Below are positions 7,669 through 15,988 of a stretch of 64,000 bases of DNA, piece after piece. Positions within the stretch are counted from its first letter, which is position 1. The number at the start of each line of letters is the position of its first letter. The translations under genes were made by a program, and so were the position numbers. The notes below the pieces were generated by a model. It had not been told where the DNA came from and did no database searches. It saw only the letters and a program-made list of their open reading frames with translations. This DNA comes from Actinomycetota bacterium (GTDB lineage Bacteria > Actinomycetota > Actinomycetes > Actinomycetales > Dermatophilaceae): assembly GCA_020160805.1 (NCBI GenBank), contig JAIUPO010000009.1, positions 1-64,000 of the forward strand, written 5' to 3'.

Positions 7669-10427
7669 GCGGTCAGCTCCGCATTCAGTGCATCGAGCAA
7701 GTCACCGGCGCGGTCGCCGAGGTCGCGGAGGGCACCATCGACGCCGCCTCTGTCGGTGAAGGGTGCGCGGTCGAGGTCCTCTGCGGTGATGCCGGCGCTT
7801 GAGGCGATCACGTCGACCATTCGGTCGAGCCACCACCTTTCGAGAGGGGAGAAGTCAGAGCCCGCCTGCGCCTGTTGAGCCAGCCACGCGGCATACCGCT
7901 CCTGGACCTTCGCGGCGTAGGGGACGAGCTCGTTGTCGAGGCCGACCGTATAACGCAGCAGTGACACCAGGTCGGTCAGAGTGTGGCGGTCGCTGTGCTT
8001 GACCTTGCCGATGTCGACCGCTTCGTATGCGGCCCAGATGATGTCGGGAGTCCAGTTGTGCGGCGGCCGGGAGATGCGGTCGGCGAGCTCTTGGATATCC
8101 GCGAAGGCGATTCGGTGAACCTTGGCCTCGGTGATGACCTGGATCGCGGTGATCTCGTCGCGGTGCTCGGTCAGATACTCAGCCCAGGACTCGACGACCG
8201 ACTTGGCCCGGTTGGGGTCGACGACCCCGTGGGCGTCGAGGAGGACGTCGACGCTAACCTCATCGACGATGCGGTCGTGGGTGGCGCGCAGCTCGAGGAT
8301 GCGGGTCCGCAAATCGGGGTTGGACGCGAGCGGCGTGACGGCGCGCTCGAGTAGGTCGCGCCGCGCTTGGTTAGGGTCAGTGGCCCCTTCGATGGCCTTG
8401 GCCTGGGTGTCCGGATCAACGGCATCGACGAGGAGGCGCACAATGTCACGAACGGAGCCGCCGGCCACCTCGTCGAGTTCGGTGCGTTCCTCCGGTGTCA
8501 GCTCGAGTTCCAACTTGGCCAGGCGTGAGCCGAGGGTGGCGGTCTCGTCCTCGGTGATGGTCAGATTCGCTGCCTTGTCGAGGAGCTTCTTGAGCGGGAC
8601 GGCCTTGTCGCGGTTCAACGGCGGGTCGACGAACTCGTGCTCGGTGACGCCGACAGCGTCGACGATGACGAAGCGGGTCTTTGCGGTCGCGTCGGGGGTG
8701 ACGGACTGGAAGTCGGCAGGCGCGATGGTGCGCGCCCCTCGGCCCTTCATCTGCTCGAAGTACTGAGCCGAGCGGACGTCGCGCATGAAGAGCACGCATT
8801 CGAGCGGCTTGACATCGGTGCCGGTGGCGATCATGTCGACAGTCACGGCGACCCGAAGCGTCGGGGACGTGCGGAAGGCCTGGAGGTGTCCCTTGGGGTC
8901 CTTCGCGGCATACGTGATCTTGGCGGCGAAATCGTTGCCCTTGCCGAAGACCTCGCGGACGGTGGTGACGATCTCCTCGGCGTGCGCGTCGTCCTTGGCA
9001 AAGATCAGGGTTTTGGGGACCGTGGAGCGGCCGGGGAAGATCTCGGTGAAGAGCTTGTCTCGGAAGGTCTCCAGGACGAGGCGGATCTGTGACTTGGCCG
9101 TGACCGCGCGGTCGAGCTGCCGTTCCGTGTACTCCAAGTCCTCCTCGATCGCCTCAAGTCGCTGCTTGCGGGTGCGGCGGTCGATCTTGGGCACGATGGT
9201 GCCGGCGTCGATCGTGGAGCCACGGTCGCTAATCTCAGTGCGGATCCGATAGAGGTCAAAGTCGACGTTGACCCGGTCGGCAACGGACTGGGGGTAGGTG
9301 TATTCGGAGACGAGGTTCTGCCGGAAGAACGCGAACGTCTGCTTGCCGGGGGTGGCGGTCAGGCCGATGACGTGGGCGTCGAAGTACTCGAGGACGCCGC
9401 GCCAGACGCCGTAGATGGAGCGGTGGGCTTCGTCCACGATGACGAGGTCGAAGGCTTCGGGCGGGAGGTCCGTGGAGTAGCTGACGGTGACGGGTGCGTC
9501 GGGGACGTAGTCATCGAGGCCCGGGTCGTCGCCCTCGGTGACGTCGTTGCCGCGCAGGACTGAGTGGACGCGCTGGATTGTGGAGACCACGACGTCGGAG
9601 GAGCCGAGCATGCCGGCGCTGGTGAGCTTGTCGACGTTGTAGATCTCGGTGAAGCGGCGCCCGTCGCCGGGGGTGCGGTAGTTCTGGAACTCGGCGATCG
9701 TCTGCTCGGCGAGATTGTTGCGGTCGACGAGGAAGAGGATGCGCCGGAAGCCGCCGTGCCTGAGGAGTCGGTAGGCGGTGGTCGCTGCCGTGAATGTCTT
9801 GCCCGCTCCGGTGGCCATCTGCACCAGCGAACGGTCGAACTGCTGGTCGGCCAGGCTCTGCTCGATGCCCTTGATCGCGGTGATCTGAGCAGGCCGAAGC
9901 GGCGCCTCGTCCAGTGTTGGGAGGTGACGCACCTTGGCACGCCAGGTCGGGGTGTCCGGATCAGCCTCGGCATCCCGGACGAGCTTCGCCAGGGTTGCGG
10001 GCTTGGGGAAGTTGAAGATCCGCCGGGCGCGAGGGCTGGGGTCGTAGCCATTCGTGAAGTGGGTCTCCGACCCGCTGGCCTCGAACACGAACGGCAGGCG
10101 TCCGTCGACGGTGATCGATCGCAGCTGTGCGTCGGCAGGGAGGCCGTTGGCGTACATCGCCGACTGCCACTCGACGCCCGAGAGCGTGGTGCCCTCGGGC
10201 TTGGCCTCGATGACCCCGACGACCTTCTTGTCGACGTAGAGGAGGTAGTCGGCCCGGCCGTGCCCTGTCTTCATGACCGCCTCACGGCAGGCCACGCCAT
10301 CGTTGGCGAACAGGTTCAGGTCCTTCTTGTCCTGCACCGACCAGCCTGCATCAGCAAGCTGACGGTCGATGAGCACACGCGCGCGCTGCTCGGCCGCCAA
10401 CTTGGGGTCACCATTACCGGTATTCAC
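7665..10427 (-). CDS. hsdR: Type I restriction endonuclease motor/nuclease subunit
   Basis: ATP-dependent translocase and nuclease subunit of the type I system. The 920-residue protein has an N-terminal PD-(D/E)XK nuclease domain (Asp60 in GRADYLL, Glu74 and Lys76 in VIEAKPEG), a superfamily 2 helicase core with Walker A MATGAGKT at about 204-211 and DEAH at about 332-335, a second RecA-like domain (TDVKPLECVLFMRDVRS region), and a helical C-terminus for HsdM contact. A TTG nine bases earlier is in frame, but the GTG has AGGG at better spacing. All key motifs are intact, so the enzyme is likely active. It is the first long gene of the RM operon. Confidence 0.93.
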   Translation of the reverse strand: MNTGNGDPKLAAEQRARVLIDRQLADAGWSVQDKKDLNLFANDGVACREAVMKTGHGRADYLLYVDKKVVGVIEAKPEGTTLSGVEWQSAMYANGLPADAQLRSITVDGRLPFVFEASGSETHFTNGYDPSPRARRIFNFPKPATLAKLVRDAEADPDTPTWRAKVRHLPTLDEAPLRPAQITAIKGIEQSLADQQFDRSLVQMATGAGKTFTAATTAYRLLRHGGFRRILFLVDRNNLAEQTIAEFQNYRTPGDGRRFTEIYNVDKLTSAGMLGSSDVVVSTIQRVHSVLRGNDVTEGDDPGLDDYVPDAPVTVSYSTDLPPEAFDLVIVDEAHRSIYGVWRGVLEYFDAHVIGLTATPGKQTFAFFRQNLVSEYTYPQSVADRVNVDFDLYRIRTEISDRGSTIDAGTIVPKIDRRTRKQRLEAIEEDLEYTERQLDRAVTAKSQIRLVLETFRDKLFTEIFPGRSTVPKTLIFAKDDAHAEEIVTTVREVFGKGNDFAAKITYAAKDPKGHLQAFRTSPTLRVAVTVDMIATGTDVKPLECVLFMRDVRSAQYFEQMKGRGARTIAPADFQSVTPDATAKTRFVIVDAVGVTEHEFVDPPLNRDKAVPLKKLLDKAANLTITEDETATLGSRLAKLELELTPEERTELDEVAGGSVRDIVRLLVDAVDPDTQAKAIEGATDPNQARRDLLERAVTPLASNPDLRTRILELRATHDRIVDEVSVDVLLDAHGVVDPNRAKSVVESWAEYLTEHRDEITAIQVITEAKVHRIAFADIQELADRISRPPHNWTPDIIWAAYEAVDIGKVKHSDRHTLTDLVSLLRYTVGLDNELVPYAAKVQERYAAWLAQQAQAGSDFSPLERWWLDRMVDVIASSAGITAEDLDRAPFTDRGGVDGALRDLGDRAGDLLDALNAELTA

Positions 10428-10475
10428 TGATCGCAACCCTAAGGGTCGAGCAGCGCGGGCGTCCCGAGACGGCGA

Positions 10476-10685
10476 CTACCGCGCACCGCCCAAGCCGCGA
10501 TCGAGGGCATCAACAACCGTTCGGCCAGCGAGGTCGAGCTCGTTGATGGCGTGGATGTAGAAGCGCTCGACCATCGCAGCTGGCTCGACTTCATCGAAGG
10601 CCCGGAGCAGTGAGCGTAGGTCATCGATAGCTGCTGCCAACTCGTGGCGAACATCCCGCTCGTCGAAAGCATCACCACCTGGCAT
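10476..10685 (-). CDS. Small hypothetical protein preceding hsdR
   Basis: A 69-residue acidic, helix-rich protein with no recognised family. Its codon use is coding-like and it runs in the RM operon direction, ending 48 bases before the proposed hsdR start, so it may be cotranscribed. It starts at an ATG with only a weak ribosome site. The 56-base gap to the divergent gene on the other strand must hold the operon promoter, although no clear -35/-10 pair is visible. Confidence 0.5.
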   Translation of the reverse strand: MPGGDAFDERDVRHELAAAIDDLRSLLRAFDEVEPAAMVERFYIHAINELDLAGRTVVDALDRGLGGAR

Positions 10686-10741
10686 GAGACCAGCCTGCCG
10701 CAGTCGCCGGCGTTGTCGGTGGCGTCTGAGTCAATAGGTCC

Positions 10742-11177
10742 ATGGATCAGACGTGGACTGTGCGTGACCTGCCCGTACTACGGGCGATCGTTGAGCTCTA
10801 TGAAGAGACGGGTCAGATCGTGAGCCCCAACCAAATCGAGGCGAAGACCGGACTCGCCGCCGAGGTTGTCCAGTCGGCGCTCAGAGCGCTCGACTCTGAG
10901 CAGCCGCCCTACGTCATGAAGATGCAGAGGTACTCCTCGGGCCACGTCGTCATGATCGGCGCTCCAACCGGCCACGCGCGTCGCGCGGTCGGTGCCTGGC
11001 CGACAGCTGAGACGATCGCAGATCGACTCGTCAGCGCCCTCGATGGGCAGCAGAGCGCGAGCCAGACCCGAGCGGAAGGGCTGGCTGCGCAAGACGGCTG
11101 CATACCTGGGCAACGCCGGCCGAGATCTCGCAGTCGAGATCGGAGCGACCGCGATCAACCGCCAGATGGGGATGTGA
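10742..11177 (+). pseudogene. Winged-helix-like small protein, frameshifted
   Basis: The first 100 residues (a helical region with SPNQIEAKTGLAAEVVQSAL, like a winged helix-turn-helix) read in one frame. The expected C-terminal part, with GWLRKTAAYLGNAGRDLAVE, reads in the frame one base later and stops at 11177. The switch falls between about 11042 and 11066. Reading on in the first frame instead gives a low-complexity Arg/Ser/Asp tail to 11269. This looks like a single-base insertion in a small actinobacterial gene, or a sequencing error. It is divergent from the RM operon and lies at the island edge. Confidence 0.6.
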
Positions 11178-11303
11178 CCGAAGCGGCCGTCTCAAACTCC
11201 GCGGCTGACGTCTCAGAATCCACCGCTGAAGCGGCGATCCGTCTCACGCCGTCTCATACTTCCGAGTAAATCTCAAAATCGCTCGCCGTTGACACACCCC
11301 GGG

Positions 11304-12602
11304 TCAGGGGTGGTCGCGGAGGTAGCGGCCGAAGTGGGGGACGGTGAAGGCGATGCGGCCGCGTTCGGTGGAGTAGATCAGGCCTTTCTTCAACAGGGCG
11401 TCGCGGGCGGGGGAGAGGGATTGGGGTTGCTTGCCGAGCCACTTGGCGACCTCGGAGGTGGGCACCGAGTCGAGTTCGATGACCAGGGAGGAGTTGTATG
11501 CCGTTGTCCCCGAGCCAGATTCGTCGGTCTCCTCCGTGGCGGCCCCGCCCTCGATGCGGCTGGCGCCGCCGAGGGGGTTCCCCTCCGCGTCGACCAGCGC
11601 CACCTCGGCCATCGCGCGAAGATAGTCGCGCTCGGCGGGGGTGGCGCGTTCATACCGGCTGCCGAAGAATCCAACGGCGAGTTCCGCCTCCGCGCGCGGG
11701 ACGGCGACAAGCACGTCCTCGCGTGTGATCGGCGTGCCGGGTGCCAGATCCCAGACCTCCTTGCCATAGGCCTGGATGAAGTACGGATAGCCGCCGGTCA
11801 CGGCATACATCTCGGCCAGGGCATCGACCTCGAAGTCCGCGTCCTCCTCCTCGGCCGGCACAGCAAGCGCTGCGTCCGCAGCGTCGCGCTCGAGGCGGTC
11901 GATGCGGGCATACCGAAACAGCCTCTCGGAGTAGGACTTTGACGCAGAAAGCACCGCCGGGAGGTGCGGCAGACCCGCGCCGACCACGATCACCGGCAGT
12001 GAAGATTGGGAGATCTCGTGGCACGCCGCGCAGAGCGCGGAGATGTCCTCGGGCCCGAGGTCTTGCATCTCGTCGATGAAGATGGCGATCCCGCGCCCCA
12101 GGTCGGCGGCAAGCCCGCCGATATCGGTCAGCAGTTCCACCAAGTCGATCTCGATGTCGCCCGAGTCGGCCCGGCCGGCGATGGCGGGGGCGTCGATGCC
12201 GGGATTCCAGCGGTCGCGCAGCTTCGCATTCGCGGCGGTCTCGCGCTGCGCGAACGACTTCACCACCCCCAGCACGTGGTCCACCTGGTCGAGCTGCGTA
12301 TGCCCGAGCTCTCGCACCGCGACATGCGCCGCGGCGGCGATCGGGCGCCGGAGCGTCTGGTCAGGGCGCGCCTCGAACTTCCCTGTGCCCCAACCCGCTC
12401 GGACTGCCTGGCCGCGAAGAGCGTTGAGCAGCACGGTCTTTCCGACGCCCCGCAAACCGGTGAGGATCAGCGAGCGCTCGGGGCGCCCCTTCGCCACGCG
12501 TTGCAGCACGACATCGAACTGGGAAAGCTGCTCATCACGGCCGGCCAACTCGGGCGGGCGCTGACCGGCACCGGGCGCATACGGGTTCCTGATCGGGTCC
12601 AC
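11304..12602 (-). CDS. AAA ATPase (ORC/Cdc6-like ATP-binding protein)
   Basis: A 432-residue stand-alone P-loop ATPase of the AAA_16/ORC-like kind. It shows Walker A GLRGVGKT at 49-56, Walker B IFIDEMQ at about 174-180, a sensor region (VIVVGAGLP) near 210, and a C-terminal winged-helix-like part (KQPQSLSPARDALLKKGLIY) as in Orc1/Cdc6-type proteins. The start is GTG. It lies just outside the accessory island and is rich in the GTATGCC motif typical of the core part of this window. No partner gene is evident and the substrate is unknown; DNA binding is possible from the C-terminal domain. Confidence 0.8.
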   Translation of the reverse strand: MDPIRNPYAPGAGQRPPELAGRDEQLSQFDVVLQRVAKGRPERSLILTGLRGVGKTVLLNALRGQAVRAGWGTGKFEARPDQTLRRPIAAAAHVAVRELGHTQLDQVDHVLGVVKSFAQRETAANAKLRDRWNPGIDAPAIAGRADSGDIEIDLVELLTDIGGLAADLGRGIAIFIDEMQDLGPEDISALCAACHEISQSSLPVIVVGAGLPHLPAVLSASKSYSERLFRYARIDRLERDAADAALAVPAEEEDADFEVDALAEMYAVTGGYPYFIQAYGKEVWDLAPGTPITREDVLVAVPRAEAELAVGFFGSRYERATPAERDYLRAMAEVALVDAEGNPLGGASRIEGGAATEETDESGSGTTAYNSSLVIELDSVPTSEVAKWLGKQPQSLSPARDALLKKGLIYSTERGRIAFTVPHFGRYLRDHP

Positions 12603-12690
12603 GATTGGACTGTATGTCAGTGTCTAACCTTCTCGGCAGATTCGCCGCCCACCCGCCGTTCGTGTCCTCGCAGCCGCCCCGCGAAGCACC

Positions 12691-13026
12691 TCAGCCCGGC
12701 ACGCCGATCGTGATCAGCACCAAGCCCGCCAAGCCGACGAGGAGCACGAGCGCTGTCAAGCCAAAGACTTCGACGACGGCATCGCCATGCCCCGCGAAAA
12801 CCTCCGCGCGCCGCCCATGGCGCAGCCGGACCAGGCCCAGACCCGCGAGGATGCCGAAGACGACCGGGAGGAGGACGCCACCGCCATACTCCGGCAACCA
12901 GCGCAAGAAGAGCGCGGTGACGGTCATAACCGACAGCAAGGTTCGACCCCAGGAGAGATCGGAGCGCTCGCGGGCCAGGCCGGTGTCACCGGACCACACC
13001 GGATGCGCGTCGGTCACGCCGATCAC
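12691..13026 (-). CDS. DUF202 family membrane protein
   Basis: A 111-residue protein with three predicted membrane helices and the DUF202 signature around SDLSWGRTLLSVMTV. It is the second of two adjacent DUF202 genes and its GTG overlaps the stop of the first (GTGA). A GTG nine bases later has a slightly better GGGGG-type ribosome site and is an alternative start. DUF202 proteins (YidH/YidG type) are inner-membrane proteins of unknown function. Confidence 0.75.
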   Translation of the reverse strand: MIGVTDAHPVWSGDTGLARERSDLSWGRTLLSVMTVTALFLRWLPEYGGGVLLPVVFGILAGLGLVRLRHGRRAEVFAGHGDAVVEVFGLTALVLLVGLAGLVLITIGVPG

Positions 13027-13400
13027 CCCCGCGCGACGATCGAGATCGCCAGGGCACCGGCCGCAATCGTCACCCCTGCCGCGAGCGCGAGGGCCACCGG
13101 ATTGAGTGGCAACGGCCGGCCCTGACGCATCGCCCGCTCCAGGCTCACCCACCGATAACAGGAGACGCCGGCGAGCACCATACCCAGACACACCAGCCCG
13201 AGGGAGAGCACGCGGCGCTCCACGACGCCGAGGGCGTTACCGGCGAAGGCTTCGATCGCGACACCGCCACCGAGCAGAGTGAGAGCCGTGCGGATCCAGG
13301 CAAGAAAGGTGCGTTCGTTGGCGAGGCTATAGCGCGGATCGGGCTCGCGTCCCGGCCCGAGCACCCGGCGCTCGAACCGGCCCCCGCGCTCCACGTCCAC
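13023..13400 (-). CDS. DUF202 (YidH-like) membrane protein
   Basis: A 125-residue protein with the YidH/DUF202 motif NERTFLAWIRTALTLLGGG near the N-terminus and three membrane helices. It starts at GTG and is coupled to the second DUF202 gene. The two tandem copies probably form a hetero-oligomer in the membrane; the role is unknown. A DUF3806 gene ends 16 bases upstream, so the genes may share a transcript. Confidence 0.8.
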   Translation of the reverse strand: MDVERGGRFERRVLGPGREPDPRYSLANERTFLAWIRTALTLLGGGVAIEAFAGNALGVVERRVLSLGLVCLGMVLAGVSCYRWVSLERAMRQGRPLPLNPVALALAAGVTIAAGALAISIVARG

Positions 13401-13416
13401 CGAAAAGCCTTGCGGA

Positions 13417-13938
13417 TCAGACGGATTCGCGAACCGTGATGATGTGGCGGACCACGCCGGGCAGCCAGCCGGTCTCGCCGCGCATCCACCGCGCGGCGAC
13501 CAGATTCTGGGGGACGACGACGAAATCGCCCTCCTTCTGATCGGTCACGGCGAGATCGGTGCCGAAGACATCGGTCACCACGCGCCAGCGCAGATCCGTC
13601 GTGCGCGTCAGGTGCTCGCCGACCCCGATGGCAAACATCTCGACGATGCCGTCGTGGTCCGGACGCTTGCGACGCGAGACATCGCGCCACGCGGTCAGTT
13701 CCGCGTCGAAGGCAGCACCGAGCGCGTCCAGATCGTCCACGTCGATCGACTCGGCCTGCAGCGCAGCCAGCCCGCTAGCGACCCGCGCCTCCTCCTCGTC
13801 CCGTAGCCGCCGGTCCCGGGGCCGCAGCGGTCCCATGCCAGCGTCATCGATCGAGGATTCGTCCGCCGCGGGATAGCGGGAGGGTGTCGCCTCCGCGGCC
13901 TCGGGGGTGTCGTCCTTGCGTCGCGAGAACAGGCCCAT
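13417..13938 (-). CDS. DUF3806-like protein
   Basis: A 173-residue soluble protein. The first 60 residues are charged (MGLFSRRKDD, then Pro/Glu-rich), followed by a helical part and a C-terminal domain with WRVVTDVFGTDLAV and RWMRGETGW, patterns seen in DUF3806-type proteins. The ATG is well placed; an in-frame upstream ATG would run into the rhodanese gene. Cytoplasmic location is inferred from the lack of a signal or membrane segment. Function is unknown. Confidence 0.6.
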   Translation of the reverse strand: MGLFSRRKDDTPEAAEATPSRYPAADESSIDDAGMGPLRPRDRRLRDEEEARVASGLAALQAESIDVDDLDALGAAFDAELTAWRDVSRRKRPDHDGIVEMFAIGVGEHLTRTTDLRWRVVTDVFGTDLAVTDQKEGDFVVVPQNLVAARWMRGETGWLPGVVRHIITVRESV

Positions 13939-13951
13939 GCGTCGAGCGTAG

Positions 13952-14284
13952 TCACATGACGCGCGGGGCGTCGTCGTCTCCGGCGAGCGGCTTGCCCGCG
14001 GCGAACCAAGCCCGCATACCCCCGTCGACATTGATCGCGTCGATGCCCTGGGCGTTCAGCCACTGCACGACCTGCCCGGACCGCCCGCCGGAGCGACAGA
14101 TCACGGCCACCGGCTCGAGATCCGGCAAGTCGCCCAATCGCACCGGGATCTCGTTCATCACGATATGCACCGCCCCGGGTGCCCGGCCGGCCGCCCACTC
14201 GTCGTCCTCACGGACATCAAGCAGCACCGCATCATCGGCGAGGTCGGTGACGGACACGGAGGGCAGTTCGTTCATGGGGCCCAT
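13952..14284 (-). CDS. Rhodanese-like domain protein
   Basis: A single-domain rhodanese of 110 residues. It shows the N-terminal VLLDVREDDEWAAGRAPGA motif and an active-site loop CRSGGRSGQ with the catalytic cysteine near residue 63. Such proteins transfer sulfane sulfur to cyanide or other thiophiles, or shuttle persulfide; the substrate is unknown here. Two in-frame ATGs (residues 1 and 4) are equally possible starts. It is 13 bases from the DUF3806 gene, in the same direction. Confidence 0.85.
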   Translation of the reverse strand: MGPMNELPSVSVTDLADDAVLLDVREDDEWAAGRAPGAVHIVMNEIPVRLGDLPDLEPVAVICRSGGRSGQVVQWLNAQGIDAINVDGGMRAWFAAGKPLAGDDDAPRVM

Positions 14285-14299
14285 TGTGCCCGGGGGCGC

Positions 14300-15838
14300 T
14301 CACGCTGGCGGCGCCTGGCGGCTGGCCCGACGTATGAAGTCCGCCAGGTCCGCGCTCTGGCGCACCCGCGACTCCTCGTGGACGTACATCATGTGTCCGG
14401 CGTTGTAGTAGGCCTTTTCGATATTGCCGCGCAGCTCATCCGGCAACCGCAGCAGGGCGAGCACCTGCTCCGCGGCGGCGGGCGGGGTGGCCCCGTCATA
14501 CACCCCGAAGGCAACGTGCACTAGCAGGTGCGGATTGCGCCGCATCGCCCGCTCCAGCAGCGGCGAGACGTCGATCGGGCGGCCCTCGAAATCGGCATAC
14601 GACCACGGGTGCACGCGCTCGGCGATCCGCTCGTAGGGCAGGTCGTTCTCATAGCCCAGCTCGGCGCGCAGATAGTGATTGATCGCCGCGGTGTAGCCGC
14701 CGTCGATCGCATCGAAGGACGGATCCGCGTCCATCTCTTCGGCGATGGCCGACGCGGCCGGGCCGGTGAAGCGCGAGTCCAGGCGCCCCACCGTGCGACG
14801 CTCGGCGCGCAGCAGCTCGCCGAAATAGCGCCAGTGTTCGATCCGCAGATCGGCCCGGTCGACATACTCCTCGCTCAGCCCGGTCAGACGAGCCAGCGTC
14901 GCCACCGCATCGGCGCGCTCCGCGGCGGTGAGTCGAGACCCCCGGGACAGGACCCATGGGTAGTCGCGGTCCGCATACTCCTGAGCTTCGGCGACCACAT
15001 CGTCCCGGGAGCGGCCGGGGTGCTTGCCGTGCCGGTGCGCGGTCGCGGCATAGAAGGGCAGATAGAGCGCGTGCGCGCGGTCGTTGCGCTGATTTTCGAA
15101 GTCGATCGAGGACAGATCCAGGACGCTCGAGATGAGGACCAGGCCGTTGAGATACATGCCCAGCGGGCCCTGCAAGTGCTCGGCCAGGGCGGCTCCACGC
15201 AGCGTGCCGTACGACTCTCCGATGACGAACTTCGGTGACAGCCAGCGGGATTGGCGAGAGGTCCAGAGTCGGATGAGCTCGCCGATGGCGCTGATGTCGC
15301 CGGCATAGCCGTGATAGTCGCCGGGCTTCTGCCCCTCGGCGGCCCGCGTGTAACCCGTCGACATCGGATCGATGAAGACCAAGTCGGTGTGCGCGAGCAG
15401 GCTCTCGGCGTTGTCCACGAGCGCGTAGGGCGGCGCCGCCGGTTCTCCGGTATCCCCCGCGAGCACCCGGCGCGGCCCGAGCAGGCCGAGGTGCAGCCAC
15501 AGGCTCGCGCTGCCCGGCCCGCCATTGAAGACGAACGCGACGGGCCGTGTCGTGGGGTCCGCATCGTCGGCGGTGTATGCCGTGAGGAAGACCTCCGCCT
15601 TGGCCCGCGTCCCCTGGAAGACGCCATCGTCATAGACCTCTTCGCGCAGCACGATCCGGCCGGTGGTGGCCGTATAGGGCAGCTCGCCCGATGCGGTTCG
15701 GAGGGTATGGCGGGTGGTCACCGTCGCATCGCTCGGTGCCGGGGCGGCGGTGCTCGTGCGGGTGGTGGCGGTGTGGGTGGCCGTCACCGTGCCGGGCGTG
15801 GCCGGTGTGACCGGCGCGGGCGTTTCCGGGGAAGTCAT
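14300..15838 (-). CDS. Peptidase S10 (serine carboxypeptidase-like) family protein
   Basis: A 512-residue alpha/beta-hydrolase-fold protein of the S10 family, serine carboxypeptidases that release C-terminal residues at acidic pH. It shows the oxyanion motif FVFNGGPGSASLW at about 102-114 and the nucleophile elbow GESYG at 207-211 (Ser209). The C-terminal Asp in VYDGATP and His in GHMMY are the likely remaining triad members. There is a Thr/Pro-rich N-terminus of about 45 residues but no clear signal peptide, as in other bacterial S10 proteins. A cluster of inverted repeats lies just upstream of its start. Confidence 0.88.
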   Translation of the reverse strand: MTSPETPAPVTPATPGTVTATHTATTRTSTAAPAPSDATVTTRHTLRTASGELPYTATTGRIVLREEVYDDGVFQGTRAKAEVFLTAYTADDADPTTRPVAFVFNGGPGSASLWLHLGLLGPRRVLAGDTGEPAAPPYALVDNAESLLAHTDLVFIDPMSTGYTRAAEGQKPGDYHGYAGDISAIGELIRLWTSRQSRWLSPKFVIGESYGTLRGAALAEHLQGPLGMYLNGLVLISSVLDLSSIDFENQRNDRAHALYLPFYAATAHRHGKHPGRSRDDVVAEAQEYADRDYPWVLSRGSRLTAAERADAVATLARLTGLSEEYVDRADLRIEHWRYFGELLRAERRTVGRLDSRFTGPAASAIAEEMDADPSFDAIDGGYTAAINHYLRAELGYENDLPYERIAERVHPWSYADFEGRPIDVSPLLERAMRRNPHLLVHVAFGVYDGATPPAAAEQVLALLRLPDELRGNIEKAYYNAGHMMYVHEESRVRQSADLADFIRRASRQAPPA

Positions 15839-15882
15839 CCCGCGACCCTATGTCGGTCGGTCGGTTGCGTGTCGGGTTCGCG

Positions 15883-15948
15883 AGGTCGTCAGGTTCGGCC
15901 GAGATCGTCACATCAACCTGACGACCTGGGCCCAAACTGACGACCTCA
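15883..15948. repeat. Inverted and direct repeat cluster upstream of the S10 gene
   Basis: AGGTCGTCAGGTT at 15883-15895 is matched by a perfect reverse complement, AACCTGACGACCT, at 15915-15927 (13-bp stem, 19-base loop). A third copy of CTGACGACCT follows at about 15938-15947. The cluster lies between the end of the Fpg/Nei gene and the start of the S10 gene, so it could be a regulator-binding array, a terminator of the glycosylase operon, or both. There is no U-tract. Confidence 0.5.
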
Positions 15949-15988
15949 GCGCGAGATCATCACTTTGGACAGGCCTCGTCCCGGACGG

